Assembly: GCA_020638795.1 (NCBI GenBank) | Contig: JACKHW010000019.1 | Coordinates: 1 to 19,709 of the forward strand | Direction of reading: 5' to 3' | Source of the DNA: Planctomycetota bacterium | GTDB lineage: Bacteria; Planctomycetota; UBA1135; GCA-002748355 | DNA length: 19,709 nt | Shown here: one piece after another, positions 7,630 through 15,739 of the stretch | Layout of the letters: each line of letters starts with the position of its first letter | Position numbering within the stretch: position 1 is the stretch's first letter | Notes under the pieces: model-generated | The model's input: the letters and a program-made list of their open reading frames with translations, nothing else | The model's database searches: none | What the model was told of the DNA's origin: nothing | Position numbers and translations under genes: made by a program

Positions 7630-8066
7630 GCTTCGTCTCGAAGAATGAGACCCTCCGCGCCCGCCCACCATGCGCGGCGGGCCGGCCGAACCGGCGCAGG
7701 GCCGGGCGTGGCTTCCGGGCGAGCGCGGAGAATCGACAACCAAGTCGGATTGGTGCTGGACTCGAACCAGCTTCACCAGTCGGTGGAAACACGCGGAACC
7801 GAGCTTCGCGATGCGGAGTTGGCCGCTTCCGTCCGACGAGGGGTATTAAGCGAGCGGTGTGCCATCGACGCGGATTGCGGCCCGCGCGTTCTCAAGTCAG
7901 TTCTGTGCCGATGTTTATGTGTGCAGGCTCGGCGAACTCGTCCGTCCGCGTCGCCGCGGCTCGAGATTGCATGTATCCAATGGTCGCAAGCTTGATCCTC
8001 GGGGATAGGGCCTGGTCTCGAGTTCGACCGGATGGCGATCCGTTCCGGGGCGACGCGCGGACTCAC
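7630..8066. other. 437-bp gene-free interval between two minus-strand genes
   Basis: I find no convincing protein gene here. Small open frames are Arg/Ser-rich and lack signals of coding. The interval contains a GC-rich hairpin near 7681-7695 (GCCGG-N5-CCGGC), a tRNA T-arm-like hairpin at 7747-7780, and a downstream TTGGT/ACCAA pair. Known structured RNAs (RNase P, SRP, tmRNA) were considered and not supported. The length is unusual in a window where other gaps are mostly under 200 bp, so an unrecognised noncoding RNA or a decayed gene is possible. Confidence 0.5.
7747..7780 (-). repeat. tRNA T-arm/acceptor minihelix-like hairpin
   Basis: On the minus strand GCTGG-TTCGAGT-CCAGC forms a perfect 5-bp stem with a canonical 7-nt T-loop. 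It is flanked by GACTGGT on the 5' side (after a GAA linker) and ACCAATC on the 3' side, which pair at 6 of 7 positions. This is an acceptor plus T-arm with no D-arm or anticodon arm. No complementary acceptor strand (GATTGGT) is found within tRNA distance upstream, so this is not a complete tRNA. Confidence 0.4.
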
Positions 8067-9035
8067 CTACGCCCCGATGACCGATCTCACTCCTTGGGAA
8101 AAGGCGGCTCCGAACCGGTTCGCCGCCGGGTCGAGCACGATCCACTGTGAGTAGAACGCGAGCCCGAGCAATGCGTTGTCGCGTGGGATCGGAAGGAGCA
8201 GGGTTGCGGTTCCGATACCGGACACGACCGTTGCACCGAGCACGTCGAGGGACGCGTAGATCGAGCAGTTGGGTGCTCCCGCCGGAGTCAAGTCGAGGGG
8301 CAACGGAAACGCGCCCCACATCAGGTTGCTGCCACCGATCGCGAGGAGTGCAGGTGCATTGGCACGCACGCCTTCGACCGAGAACGCGCTCTGCGTCCCG
8401 AACACCGGCACAGCGTTGGTTCCACTCGGCACGAAGCTCGAGCCGCCACACGCCGATCCGAACGCGGTCGCACTCGCGAGGTTGGGGATCGGGCAGCAGT
8501 GCAGGCGGTACTTCCACTCGAAGATCCGACCAACGCTCGTCCACGTCAGTCCGTCGTCTTGGCTGTACGCGTAGTGCTGCCCATTGCTGGACTTGGCACG
8601 CAGTGAAGGGATCGAGCTGGCAGGATTCGTCCGCAGAACGACCCAATAGTCCTGGTTGGCCGTCAGGATCGTCGGCTTGCTGAACGTCGCGCCTTTCCAG
8701 TTGGGAGTCACGTCGTTGGTCGCCCAGCCAGCATGCACGATCGGCTTGTCCGGGGTGCCCCTCGTGGCATTGTCACTCCAAAGGCCGACGGTGCCGTTCG
8801 TGCCGTTCGTCATGATGAGGATCGTGAAGACGACTACCGTCGTCCGTGGACGTATCCGAATCCCGTACGTCGTATCCTGCGCCGCGACGCCTGCGGTCAA
8901 GAACACCGCGTCGTCGAACTCCGCGGCGCACGGCGGGCATTGTGCACTCACCGCGATCGTGGTCAGGAGGGACGCGAAGGCGACTTGGGTGATCCGTCGC
9001 CGGGAACCGGCGATGTGGCCTTGTCTGTGGTTCAT
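8067..9035 (-). CDS. Secreted protein with canonical Cys/PIPN C-terminal module
   Basis: A 322-residue protein with a long basic n-region (SRRR, residues 11-14), a hydrophobic core and a probable cleavage at AVSAQ (about residue 31). The N-terminal half is a beta-rich domain. It contains a CPPC pair just after cleavage and resembles a domain recording extremes of strain (repeated T/V strands, WATNDVTPNWKG, then QDYWVVLRT). The C-terminal about 120 residues form the clearest copy of the module: FGSACGGSSF, APALLAIGGS, WGAFPLPLDLTPAGAPNCSI, LLLPIPRDNALLGLAFYSQW and a final SVIGA. Proteins with this end are common among secreted Planctomycetota proteins in my recollection; function unknown. The ATG at 9035 is supported by the signal peptide and a TACGAT box 6 nt upstream. 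Confidence 0.82.
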   Translation of the reverse strand: MNHRQGHIAGSRRRITQVAFASLLTTIAVSAQCPPCAAEFDDAVFLTAGVAAQDTTYGIRIRPRTTVVVFTILIMTNGTNGTVGLWSDNATRGTPDKPIVHAGWATNDVTPNWKGATFSKPTILTANQDYWVVLRTNPASSIPSLRAKSSNGQHYAYSQDDGLTWTSVGRIFEWKYRLHCCPIPNLASATAFGSACGGSSFVPSGTNAVPVFGTQSAFSVEGVRANAPALLAIGGSNLMWGAFPLPLDLTPAGAPNCSIYASLDVLGATVVSGIGTATLLLPIPRDNALLGLAFYSQWIVLDPAANRFGAAFSQGVRSVIGA

Positions 9036-9041
9036 CGTTGC

Positions 9042-9047
9042 ATCGTA
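9042..9047 (-). promoter_or_regulatory. Candidate -10 box of a leaderless transcript
   Basis: TACGAT on the minus strand ends exactly 6 nt before the ATG at 9035 and matches TANNNT. No Shine-Dalgarno sequence and no evident -35 element accompany it. Confidence 0.4.
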
Positions 9048-9199
9048 CTCGCATTCTCGAATCAGCGAGCTGCAGCGGAGCGAACGCCAGTGGGAGTGCT
9101 CGTGTTCGGTCGGCGCGCGGGTCAAGCTCCATCGTGCACCGCGGTTCGCCGCCGCAGGTCTGGACGCCGCTGCACGTGCTGTGTAGTCCGTGACTTGCC

Positions 9200-9217
9200 G
9201 CTCGCGGCTCCGCGAGC
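9200..9217 (+). repeat. Perfect palindrome upstream of the PFOR gene
   Basis: GCTCGCGG and CCGCGAGC form an 18-bp perfect palindrome (2-bp centre) in the 295-bp divergent region between the secreted module protein and PFOR, 113 bp before the PFOR start. As RNA it could fold as a 7-bp stem with a GCTC loop. No T-run follows, so it is not a standard terminator. An operator or a leader hairpin is possible. Confidence 0.35.
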
Positions 9218-9294
9218 ACGCGCGTCCGAGTCTCTTCGCGATGCATCGAGACCATGCCTCGTGTGGATGTTCGGACGCGACCTCTGCGAGACGC

Positions 9295-9314
9295 TTCCGG
9301 GACACGTTCCGGGA
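9295..9314 (+). repeat. Direct repeat in the PFOR 5' leader
   Basis: TTCCGGGA occurs twice with a 12-bp period, separated by CACG. It ends 6 bp before the Shine-Dalgarno sequence of the PFOR gene. The position suggests a translational or leader-level element, or simply a small duplication. Confidence 0.3.
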
Positions 9315-9320
9315 GACCCA

Positions 9321-9325
9321 GGAGA
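9321..9325 (+). promoter_or_regulatory. Ribosome binding site of PFOR
   Basis: GGAGA lies 5 nt before the ATG at 9331 and decides this start over longer in-frame extensions (back to 9190). It contrasts with the genes in this window that have no Shine-Dalgarno sequence. Confidence 0.6.
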
Positions 9326-9330
9326 CAACA

Positions 9331-12300
9331 ATGAGCGAACTCCGGCGGATCATGGTCGATGGCAACGAGGCCGTCGCTCTCGTGGCGCACAAGTGCAGTG
9401 AAGTGCTCGCCATCTACCCGATCACGCCATCGTCCGCGATGGGCGAACATGCGGACCTCTGGTCGGCGAAGGGGCAGAAGAACCTCTGGGGCACCGTACC
9501 CGACGTCGTCGAGATGCAGTCCGAAGGTGGTGCGGCCGGCGCGTTGCACGGTTCGCTGCAGGCGGGCGCGATCACGAGTAGCTTCACCGCGAGTCAGGGT
9601 TTGCTGCTCAAGATCCCCAATCTCTACAAGATCGCTGGTGAGCTCACGCCGTTCGTGTTGCACGTCGCGGCGCGCACGCTCGCGACGCATGCGCTGTCGA
9701 TCTTCGGCGATCACAGTGACGTGATGGCTTGCCGGCAGACGGGCATGGCGATGCTCTGTGCGGGCTCGGTGCAAGAAGCGCACGACTTCGCGCTGATCTC
9801 GCTCGCTGCGAGTTTGCGCACGCGGTTGCCGTTCTTGCACTTCTTCGATGGTTTCCGAACGTCGCACGAGGTCGCCAAGATCACGGCGATTCCCGACGAC
9901 GTGATGCTCGCAATGCTGCCCGATGCGCTCTTGCACGATCACCGCGTGCGCGCGCTCGATCCGGATCGTCCGGTCATTCGTGGCACGGCGCAGAATCCGG
10001 ACACGTTCTTCCAAGCGCGTGAAGCGGCCAATGGCTACTACGACCGCTGTCCTGCGGAGACGGAGGCCGTGATGGGTGAGTTCGAGCGATTGACCGGTCG
10101 CTCGTATTCGCTTTGCGACTACGAAGGGCATCCCGAGGCGGAGCGCGTGATCGTCCTGATGGGATCGGGCGCCGAGACCGCGTCGGAGACGGTACAACAG
10201 CTCGCAGCGCAGGGCGAGCGGGTCGGTGTGGTCAAGGTGCGCTTGTACAGACCATTCCCGAGCGAGCAGTTGTTGCGCGCGTTGCCGAACACGACGCGGA
10301 GCATCGCGGTGCTCGATCGGACGAAGGAGCCCGGTGCGCAGGCCGATCCGTTGTTACTCGACGTGCGTTCGGCGCTCGTCGATGCGGAGCAAGAAGAGCG
10401 ACTGCCGTTCAAGCAGCGTCCGCGCGTCGTCGGTGGACGCTATGGCCTCGCGTCCAAGGAGTTCACGCCCGGTATGGTTGCCGCCGTCTTCGAGGAGCTG
10501 AAAGCGGAGCGCCCGAAGTCGCGCTTCACGATCGGGATCGTCGACGACGTCACGCACCACTCGCTCGCGTGGACCGAAGTTCCCGAGCGGGCGAAAGGTG
10601 TGCGCGCGATCTTCTTCGGCCTCGGTTCGGACGGCACCGTCGGCGCGAACAAGAACTCGATCAAGATCATCGGCGAGGACACCAAGCTCGAGGCGCAGGG
10701 CTACTTCGTCTACGACAGCAAGAAGTCGGGTGCGATGACGATCTCGCACCTGCGCTTCGGTCCCGAGCGCATTCGCAGTAGCTACCTGATCCAGAGCGCG
10801 AGCTTCGTCGCGTGTCATCAGTGGGCCTTCCTCGACAAGATCGACATGCTCGAGAAAGCGGAGCGCGGCGCGACCTTTCTCGTCAACAGCCCGTTCGGCC
10901 CCGACGAAGTGTGGGATCGCCTTACGCGCGAAGTGCAGCAGGACATCCTCGACAAGGGGATCCGTCTCTACGTCATCGATGCCGTCAAGGTCGCGCGCGA
11001 TGCGGGCATGGGCAATCGCATCAACACCGTGATGCAGACCTGCTTCTTCGCGATCTCCGGTGTGTTGCCTCGCTTCGATGCGATCGAGGCCATCAAGGCT
11101 TCGATTCGCAAGACGTACGGTCGTCGTGGACAAGAGGTCGTCAAGCGCAACTTCGATGCTGTCGACGCCTCGATCGACCACCTCTACGAAGTCACGATTC
11201 CGCAGACCGTGACCGCGACCCGGACGCGTCCACCGATCGTGTCGGACGAAGCGCCCGATCACATCCGCCGCGTCGCCGCGGTCATGCTCGCGGGCAAGGG
11301 CGATGCGCTGCCGGTCAGCGCCTTCCCGGTCGATGGCACATGGCCACTGTCGTCGTCGCGTTGGGAGAAGCGCCGCATCGCGCACGAAGTCCCGGTCTGG
11401 TCGCCGGACGTTTGCATCCAGTGCAACCAATGTGCGTTCGTGTGTCCTCACGCGACGATTCGCGCGAAGGTCTACGACGAGAGTGCGCTGGCGTCTGCGC
11501 CTGCTGACTTCTTGCACGTCGATTACAAAGCCAAGGACTTCCGTGGCTCCCAGTACACGATTCAAGTCGCGCCGGAGGATTGCACGGGTTGTGGGCTCTG
11601 TGTCGAGATCTGCCCGGCCAAGGACAAGACCAACCCGCGTCACAAGGCGATCAACATGACGCCGGTCGCGGACGTGCTCGAGGTCGAACGGCAGCGTTGG
11701 GACTTCTTCACCGGCTTGCCGGAGAAGGACCTGTCCGAGATCGAGCGCATCGACGCGAAGAGCACGCAGCTGCTCCAACCGCTCTTCGAATTCTCGGGCG
11801 CTTGTGCGGGTTGTGGGGAGACACCGTACGTCAAGCTGATGACCCAGCTCTTCGGTGATCGTGCCTTGATCGCCAATGCGACGGGTTGTTCTTCGATCTA
11901 TGGCGGCAACTTGCCGACGACTCCGTACTGCACGGACGACAACGGTCGAGGTCCGGCGTGGGCAAACAGCTTGTTCGAGGACAATGCGGAGTTCGGACTC
12001 GGCTTCCGTCTCGCTCTCGACAAGCATCGGCAGCAGGCGCTCGAACTCCTGTCGGTGCATCGTGCGTTGGTGGGCGACGAGCTCTTCGATGCGATCGAGC
12101 ACTGCAATCAGACGACGCGCGAAGGCATCCTCGAGATGCGCAGGCACGTCGCGCAGCTCCTCGAGCGACTCGCGGGTCATCCCGAAGCTGCGCGGCTCGC
12201 GGAGTTTGCCTCGCATCTCGTGCAGAAGAGCGTGTGGCTCGTCGGCGGTGACGGCTGGGCCTACGACATCGGCTATGGCGGTCTCGACCACGTTCTGTCG

Positions 12301-12906
12301 ATGGATCGCAACATCAACGTGCTCGTCCTCGACACCGAGGTCTACAGCAATACCGGTGGTCAGTCGTCCAAGGCGACGCCGCTCGGAGCATCGGCCAAGT
12401 TCGCGATCTCAGGTCGCTCGATCGGCAAGAAGGACCTCGCGCTCGAAGCGATGAGCTACGGCCACGTCTACGTCGCGCGCGTCGCCTTCGGCGCCAACTA
12501 CAACCAGACCGTCAAGGCCTTCGTCGAAGCCGAGTCCTACCCGGGACCGTCGCTGATCCTCGCCTACAGTCCGTGCATCGCGCACGGGTACGACCTGCGT
12601 TTCGGAGTCGAGCAGACCAAGCTCGCGGTCGAGACGGGGTATTGGCCGCTCTTCCGCTACGACCCGCGTCGCGCGGCGACCGGCGCGCCGGGCCTCGAAC
12701 TCGACTCGCGCGAACCCAAGAAGGAGCTCGCGGCCTTCATGAACAACGAGACGCGCTTCCGCATGGTCGAACGCATGGACCCCGAGCGCTACCGGCGCTT
12801 GCAGAAGCAGGCGCAGGTCGAGGCGGATCGGCGCTTCTCGCTCTATCAACAACTGGCGGAGATCAAGATCCCGGTTGGGCAGAGCAGCGAGGGAGGTGAA
12901 GCATGA
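9331..12906 (+). CDS. nifJ: Pyruvate:ferredoxin (flavodoxin) oxidoreductase, single-chain
   Basis: A 1191-residue homodimer-type PFOR, full length for the family (about 1170-1200). It oxidatively decarboxylates pyruvate with CoA to acetyl-CoA, passing electrons to ferredoxin or flavodoxin in the cytoplasm. Domains in order: pyruvate-binding N-terminal domain with YPITPSS (29-35) and EMQSEGGAAGA; CoA/transketolase-C-like domain; gamma-type domain (FGLGSDGTVGANKNSIKII); and a two-cluster ferredoxin domain with C695, C698, C701, C705 and C751, C754, C757, C761. The TPP domain holds the proximal cluster ligands C825, C828, C853 and C1082 and the TPP motif GGDGWAYDIGYGG (972-984). All cluster ligands are present, so it should be active. 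It overlaps the next gene by 4 bp (ATGA). Presence suggests anaerobic or low-oxygen pyruvate metabolism, or oxygen-tolerant use as in some marine bacteria. Confidence 0.97.
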   Translation: MSELRRIMVDGNEAVALVAHKCSEVLAIYPITPSSAMGEHADLWSAKGQKNLWGTVPDVVEMQSEGGAAGALHGSLQAGAITSSFTASQGLLLKIPNLYKIAGELTPFVLHVAARTLATHALSIFGDHSDVMACRQTGMAMLCAGSVQEAHDFALISLAASLRTRLPFLHFFDGFRTSHEVAKITAIPDDVMLAMLPDALLHDHRVRALDPDRPVIRGTAQNPDTFFQAREAANGYYDRCPAETEAVMGEFERLTGRSYSLCDYEGHPEAERVIVLMGSGAETASETVQQLAAQGERVGVVKVRLYRPFPSEQLLRALPNTTRSIAVLDRTKEPGAQADPLLLDVRSALVDAEQEERLPFKQRPRVVGGRYGLASKEFTPGMVAAVFEELKAERPKSRFTIGIVDDVTHHSLAWTEVPERAKGVRAIFFGLGSDGTVGANKNSIKIIGEDTKLEAQGYFVYDSKKSGAMTISHLRFGPERIRSSYLIQSASFVACHQWAFLDKIDMLEKAERGATFLVNSPFGPDEVWDRLTREVQQDILDKGIRLYVIDAVKVARDAGMGNRINTVMQTCFFAISGVLPRFDAIEAIKASIRKTYGRRGQEVVKRNFDAVDASIDHLYEVTIPQTVTATRTRPPIVSDEAPDHIRRVAAVMLAGKGDALPVSAFPVDGTWPLSSSRWEKRRIAHEVPVWSPDVCIQCNQCAFVCPHATIRAKVYDESALASAPADFLHVDYKAKDFRGSQYTIQVAPEDCTGCGLCVEICPAKDKTNPRHKAINMTPVADVLEVERQRWDFFTGLPEKDLSEIERIDAKSTQLLQPLFEFSGACAGCGETPYVKLMTQLFGDRALIANATGCSSIYGGNLPTTPYCTDDNGRGPAWANSLFEDNAEFGLGFRLALDKHRQQALELLSVHRALVGDELFDAIEHCNQTTREGILEMRRHVAQLLERLAGHPEAARLAEFASHLVQKSVWLVGGDGWAYDIGYGGLDHVLSMDRNINVLVLDTEVYSNTGGQSSKATPLGASAKFAISGRSIGKKDLALEAMSYGHVYVARVAFGANYNQTVKAFVEAESYPGPSLILAYSPCIAHGYDLRFGVEQTKLAVETGYWPLFRYDPRRAATGAPGLELDSREPKKELAAFMNNETRFRMVERMDPERYRRLQKQAQVEADRRFSLYQQLAEIKIPVGQSSEGGEA
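12892..12899 (+). promoter_or_regulatory. Strong ribosome binding site inside the PFOR 3' end
   Basis: GGAGGTGA lies within the last codons of PFOR, with its GGAGG core 6 nt before the ATG at 12903. With the 4-bp ATGA overlap this is a classic layout for translational coupling. Confidence 0.65.
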
Positions 12907-13916
12907 ATCTCGCGACTGACTATTGCGGCATCGAGTTGTCGAGTCCGCTCGTCGTCGGTGCGTCGCCGCTCGTCGATGACCTCGACGTCGTCAAGCGCCT
13001 CGAGGACAACGGTGCATCGGCGATCGTGATGCGCTCGCTCTTCCAGGAGCAGATCGAGCGCGAGAGCATGAACACCTTCGCGCAGATCGAAGGGCACGCG
13101 CACATGTCGGCGGAGGCACTCTCGTTCTTCCCCGACACGGATGACTACGTGCTCGGGCCGCACAACCACATCGATCAGTTGGCGAAGCTGAAAGCAGCCG
13201 TATCGATCCCCGTGATCGCCTCGCTCAACGGCACGACGCCGGGCGGTTGGCTCGAGTACGCCAAGCTCATGCAGGATGCAGGCGCCGATGCCCTCGAGCT
13301 CAACTTCTACGAGCTCGCCGCCGACTTCGATCGCTCGGGCGCCGACATCGAGAACGAACTCGTCGCCATCGTCGAAGAACTCGGCCGCGCGACGACGATC
13401 CCGATCAGCGTCAAGCTCTCGCCCTTTTGGTCGTCGCTTCCGCACCTCGCCAAGCGACTCGTCGCAGCGGGGGCGAAGGGGCTCGTGCTGTTCAATCGCT
13501 TCTACCAAGCCGACATCGACGTCGAAGAGCTCGAGTACGAGAACCGCCTCCAGCTCTCGCACTCGCGCGACCTGCTACTGCGCTTGCGCGCGATCGCGAT
13601 CCTCCGCGGCCGCCTCGACATGTCGCTGATCTGCACGGGTGGTGCGCACACGGTCCAAGACCTCGTCAAAGCGCTGATGTCCGGCGCCGACGCGGTGCAG
13701 TTCGTCGCCGCGCTCCTGACGCGCGGACCCGAGCACCTCAAGACGCTGCGCGATGGCCTCGAGATCTGGATGGCCGAGCACGGCCACGAGTCGCTCGACG
13801 GCCTGCGAGGCAACATGAGTCTCGAGCGTTGCCCGGATCCGCATGCGCTACTGCGTGGGAATTATGCACAGCTCCTACGGAGCTGGACGGCGGACCGCGA
13901 GGGCTTCTACTCGTAG
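12903..13916 (+). CDS. Dihydroorotate-dehydrogenase-like flavoprotein coupled to PFOR
   Basis: A 337-residue TIM-barrel protein of the DHODH-like family (FMN-binding, related to PyrD/PreA). Landmarks are the N-terminal GIELSSPLVVGASPL strand, SLNGTTPGGWLEYAK (about 108-122), ALELNFYELA, ISVKLSPFW (the Lys that contacts FMN in this fold) and CTGGAHTVQDLVKALMSGAD with downstream AVQF (phosphate-binding end of the barrel). Proteins of this subfamily are frequently annotated beside nifJ and are not thought to make orotate; their reaction is unsettled. Coupling to PFOR (shared ATGA, strong ribosome binding site) suggests stoichiometric expression and perhaps use of PFOR-derived reductant. No pyrimidine genes are near, which argues against PyrD. 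Confidence 0.9.
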   Translation: MNLATDYCGIELSSPLVVGASPLVDDLDVVKRLEDNGASAIVMRSLFQEQIERESMNTFAQIEGHAHMSAEALSFFPDTDDYVLGPHNHIDQLAKLKAAVSIPVIASLNGTTPGGWLEYAKLMQDAGADALELNFYELAADFDRSGADIENELVAIVEELGRATTIPISVKLSPFWSSLPHLAKRLVAAGAKGLVLFNRFYQADIDVEELEYENRLQLSHSRDLLLRLRAIAILRGRLDMSLICTGGAHTVQDLVKALMSGADAVQFVAALLTRGPEHLKTLRDGLEIWMAEHGHESLDGLRGNMSLERCPDPHALLRGNYAQLLRSWTADREGFYS

Positions 13917-13990
13917 CCGATCGCAGCACGCCGCGACCGGCCCTGATCGATCGAGGCGACAGCTCCATGTCGCACGTCGTTGGCGGACGA

Positions 13991-15664
13991 TCACTCGGCG
14001 GCTTGCTGGATCGGTTCGTCGACGACGGTTTCCTTGGACGCGAGGCGTGCCTTCATCGATTCCGCAATGCGTAGCCCGACGTGCGTTTCCTCGTCATGTG
14101 CAACGGCGGCGCCAGCCTTCTCGATTTCGGCGAGATAGCGATTGTATCGAGCTCGCACGACGACAAAGGCTTCTGGAGCCAAGACTCGCAACAGATGAAC
14201 GATCTGCACGGCAACTTGCGGGACAGGAACGGTGACGGCGACGAGAGGCGTTGCTTGCACTCCAAGGTGACGCAAGACATCTTCGTGTTGTGCATCTCCA
14301 ACGGATGCCTCGAAGCCCAAGCGTCGAGCCGCCGTGACGAGGTGAGGATTGAGGTCAAGGACGATCACGCGTGCGCCATCCTCGCGCATCTGTTCCGCCA
14401 CGACACGTCCAGCCGGCCCGAAGCCGATGACGAGGACCCTTGGTCGCTCGGACTGCGGCGTGGCGTCGGTGAGCGCAGGCTCGCGCATTCGAAGAGTGTG
14501 AATCAATCGTCCCGCTACTCTCGGCGCTGCCGATACGAGATACGGCGTCAAGAGCATGGTCACGACGGCCGCCGAGACCAAGAGCTGGAAGACGTGATCC
14601 GAGATCAGGACGCCCCGTGCGACCTCGCACAGGATGAACGAGAACTCGCCGATTTGGCCCAAGCAAACCCCCGCCGCCAGCGCGCTCGCGGTGGGTGCAC
14701 CGAAGGCTCGAAGCGACAACCAGGCGATCAGGCTCTTGCCAACGACGATGGCAAGAACACCGATCGAGAGGAGGAGCCAGTTGGCGAGCATCCAGCTCGG
14801 ATCGCCGAACATCCCGATCGAGCTGAAGAACACCGTGACGAAGAGCGTCCTGAGCGAGGCCGTGTCGGCGCGCACCTGTACCGCGAACGGCGATTCTCCG
14901 AGGAGCAATCCAGCGACGAACGCGCCGAGTGCCGGAGAAATCCCGACTTCGTGTGCCAAGACCGTCGACCCAAGCCCGGAGACCATCGCGAGCAGGACCG
15001 AAAGCTCCCGATTTCCGTACAAGGGTCCGAATCGCAGGAGCCAGGGGGCTACGTAGTTGAATGTGACGTACAACCCGGCAACGACAGCGGCGATCAGTGC
15101 GACGACTTTGCCAACATGCTGTGCGATGGCCAGTCCACCTGATCCGCTTCCTGCCAGCACACTCACGAGGAGCACGAGCGGTACGACGGCCAGGTCCTGG
15201 ACGAGCAGGACCGCGAGAGCATGTCCGCCGTGGACGCTCTCGAGCTCTGCGCGCATCCGCATGATGTGCAAGACGCTCGCCGTGCTGCTGAGCGCGATGA
15301 TCGCGCCGATGGCAAGTGCCGCTTGCCCTGGTTGACCCGCGATGTATGCCGCGGCCGCTGCAACCATGGTCGTGGCACCGACCTGCGTGGCTCCTCCCGC
15401 CAAACTCGCGGCTCCGAGTCCGCGAAGGCGCCTCCACGAGAACTCCAGGCCGATCGCGAAGAGGAGTAGTGCAACGCCAAGTTCTGCGAGAATCCCGACC
15501 TCGGCGTCGTTGCGCACGAAGCCGAATACGTTGGGGCCGAGGAGCATGCCCGCGAGGAGGAAGCCCACGATCGCGCTCTGCCGAAGCTTCTCCGCTAGCG
15601 CGCCCAGTACGAGTGCGGTCGCGAGAAGCAAGACAAGGTCGAGAATTGCACTCCAACTATCCAT
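13991..15664 (-). CDS. KefB/CPA2-type cation:proton antiporter with RCK domain
   Basis: A 557-residue inner-membrane protein. Residues 1-385 form about 12 membrane segments of the Na+/H+ exchanger (CPA2) fold, with the conserved IGLEFSWRRLR region after the third segment, LLVQDLAVVPLVLL (central Asp of the ion path) and GAFVAGLLLGESPF. Residues about 405-530 are an RCK_N/TrkA-N Rossmann domain: VLVIGFGPAGRVVAEQM (GxGxxG) followed by the acidic VIVLDLNP for nucleotide binding. No full RCK_C domain follows; the protein ends about 25 residues later. The likely role is K+ (or Na+)/H+ antiport for pH, osmotic or electrophile stress, gated by nucleotide. The gene is divergent from the 127-residue unknown protein and convergent with the DHODH-like gene. 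The ATG at 15664 lacks an obvious Shine-Dalgarno sequence. Confidence 0.92.
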   Translation of the reverse strand: MDSWSAILDLVLLLATALVLGALAEKLRQSAIVGFLLAGMLLGPNVFGFVRNDAEVGILAELGVALLLFAIGLEFSWRRLRGLGAASLAGGATQVGATTMVAAAAAYIAGQPGQAALAIGAIIALSSTASVLHIMRMRAELESVHGGHALAVLLVQDLAVVPLVLLVSVLAGSGSGGLAIAQHVGKVVALIAAVVAGLYVTFNYVAPWLLRFGPLYGNRELSVLLAMVSGLGSTVLAHEVGISPALGAFVAGLLLGESPFAVQVRADTASLRTLFVTVFFSSIGMFGDPSWMLANWLLLSIGVLAIVVGKSLIAWLSLRAFGAPTASALAAGVCLGQIGEFSFILCEVARGVLISDHVFQLLVSAAVVTMLLTPYLVSAAPRVAGRLIHTLRMREPALTDATPQSERPRVLVIGFGPAGRVVAEQMREDGARVIVLDLNPHLVTAARRLGFEASVGDAQHEDVLRHLGVQATPLVAVTVPVPQVAVQIVHLLRVLAPEAFVVVRARYNRYLAEIEKAGAAVAHDEETHVGLRIAESMKARLASKETVVDEPIQQAAE

Positions 15665-15695
15665 CGTCGGTAGCTCACGCGATCTTCGCAGATAC

Positions 15696-15701
15696 AGGAG
15701 G
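15696..15701 (+). promoter_or_regulatory. Perfect Shine-Dalgarno before an alternative start at 15709
   Basis: AGGAGG lies 7 nt before an ATG at 15709 that is in frame with the 127-residue gene and would lengthen it by 22 residues. It competes with the leaderless start at 15775. Confidence 0.35.
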
Positions 15702-15739
15702 TCGTTTCATGGACGAACCCCACGCAATGCAGAGTGGCG

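Noticed and set aside
7745..7840. Complete tRNA on the minus strand around the TTCGAGT loop
   Set aside because: No anticodon stem-loop or D-arm can be folded upstream, and no GATTGGT-like acceptor strand occurs at tRNA distance.
7745..8066. Possible tmRNA on the minus strand, with a PLA-stop frame (near 7844) and a T-arm-like 3' end
   Set aside because: The 3' acceptor strand (ACCAATC) is unlike the tRNA-Ala-type end of tmRNA, no matching 5' strand or GG-rich 5' end with the conserved D-loop region is present, and the candidate tag has no typical start.
8773..10197. 474-codon minus-strand frame spanning the secreted protein and PFOR
   Set aside because: It overlaps two well-supported genes in another frame and strand, with Arg-rich low-complexity composition and no domain.
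10354..12291. 645-codon open frame antisense to PFOR
   Set aside because: Arg/Asp/Val-rich shadow translation opposite a highly conserved gene; a by-product of GC-rich codon use.
13917..13990. Terminator between the convergent DHODH-like and antiporter genes
   Set aside because: Only a short TCGATCGA palindrome is present, with no stable stem and no T-run.
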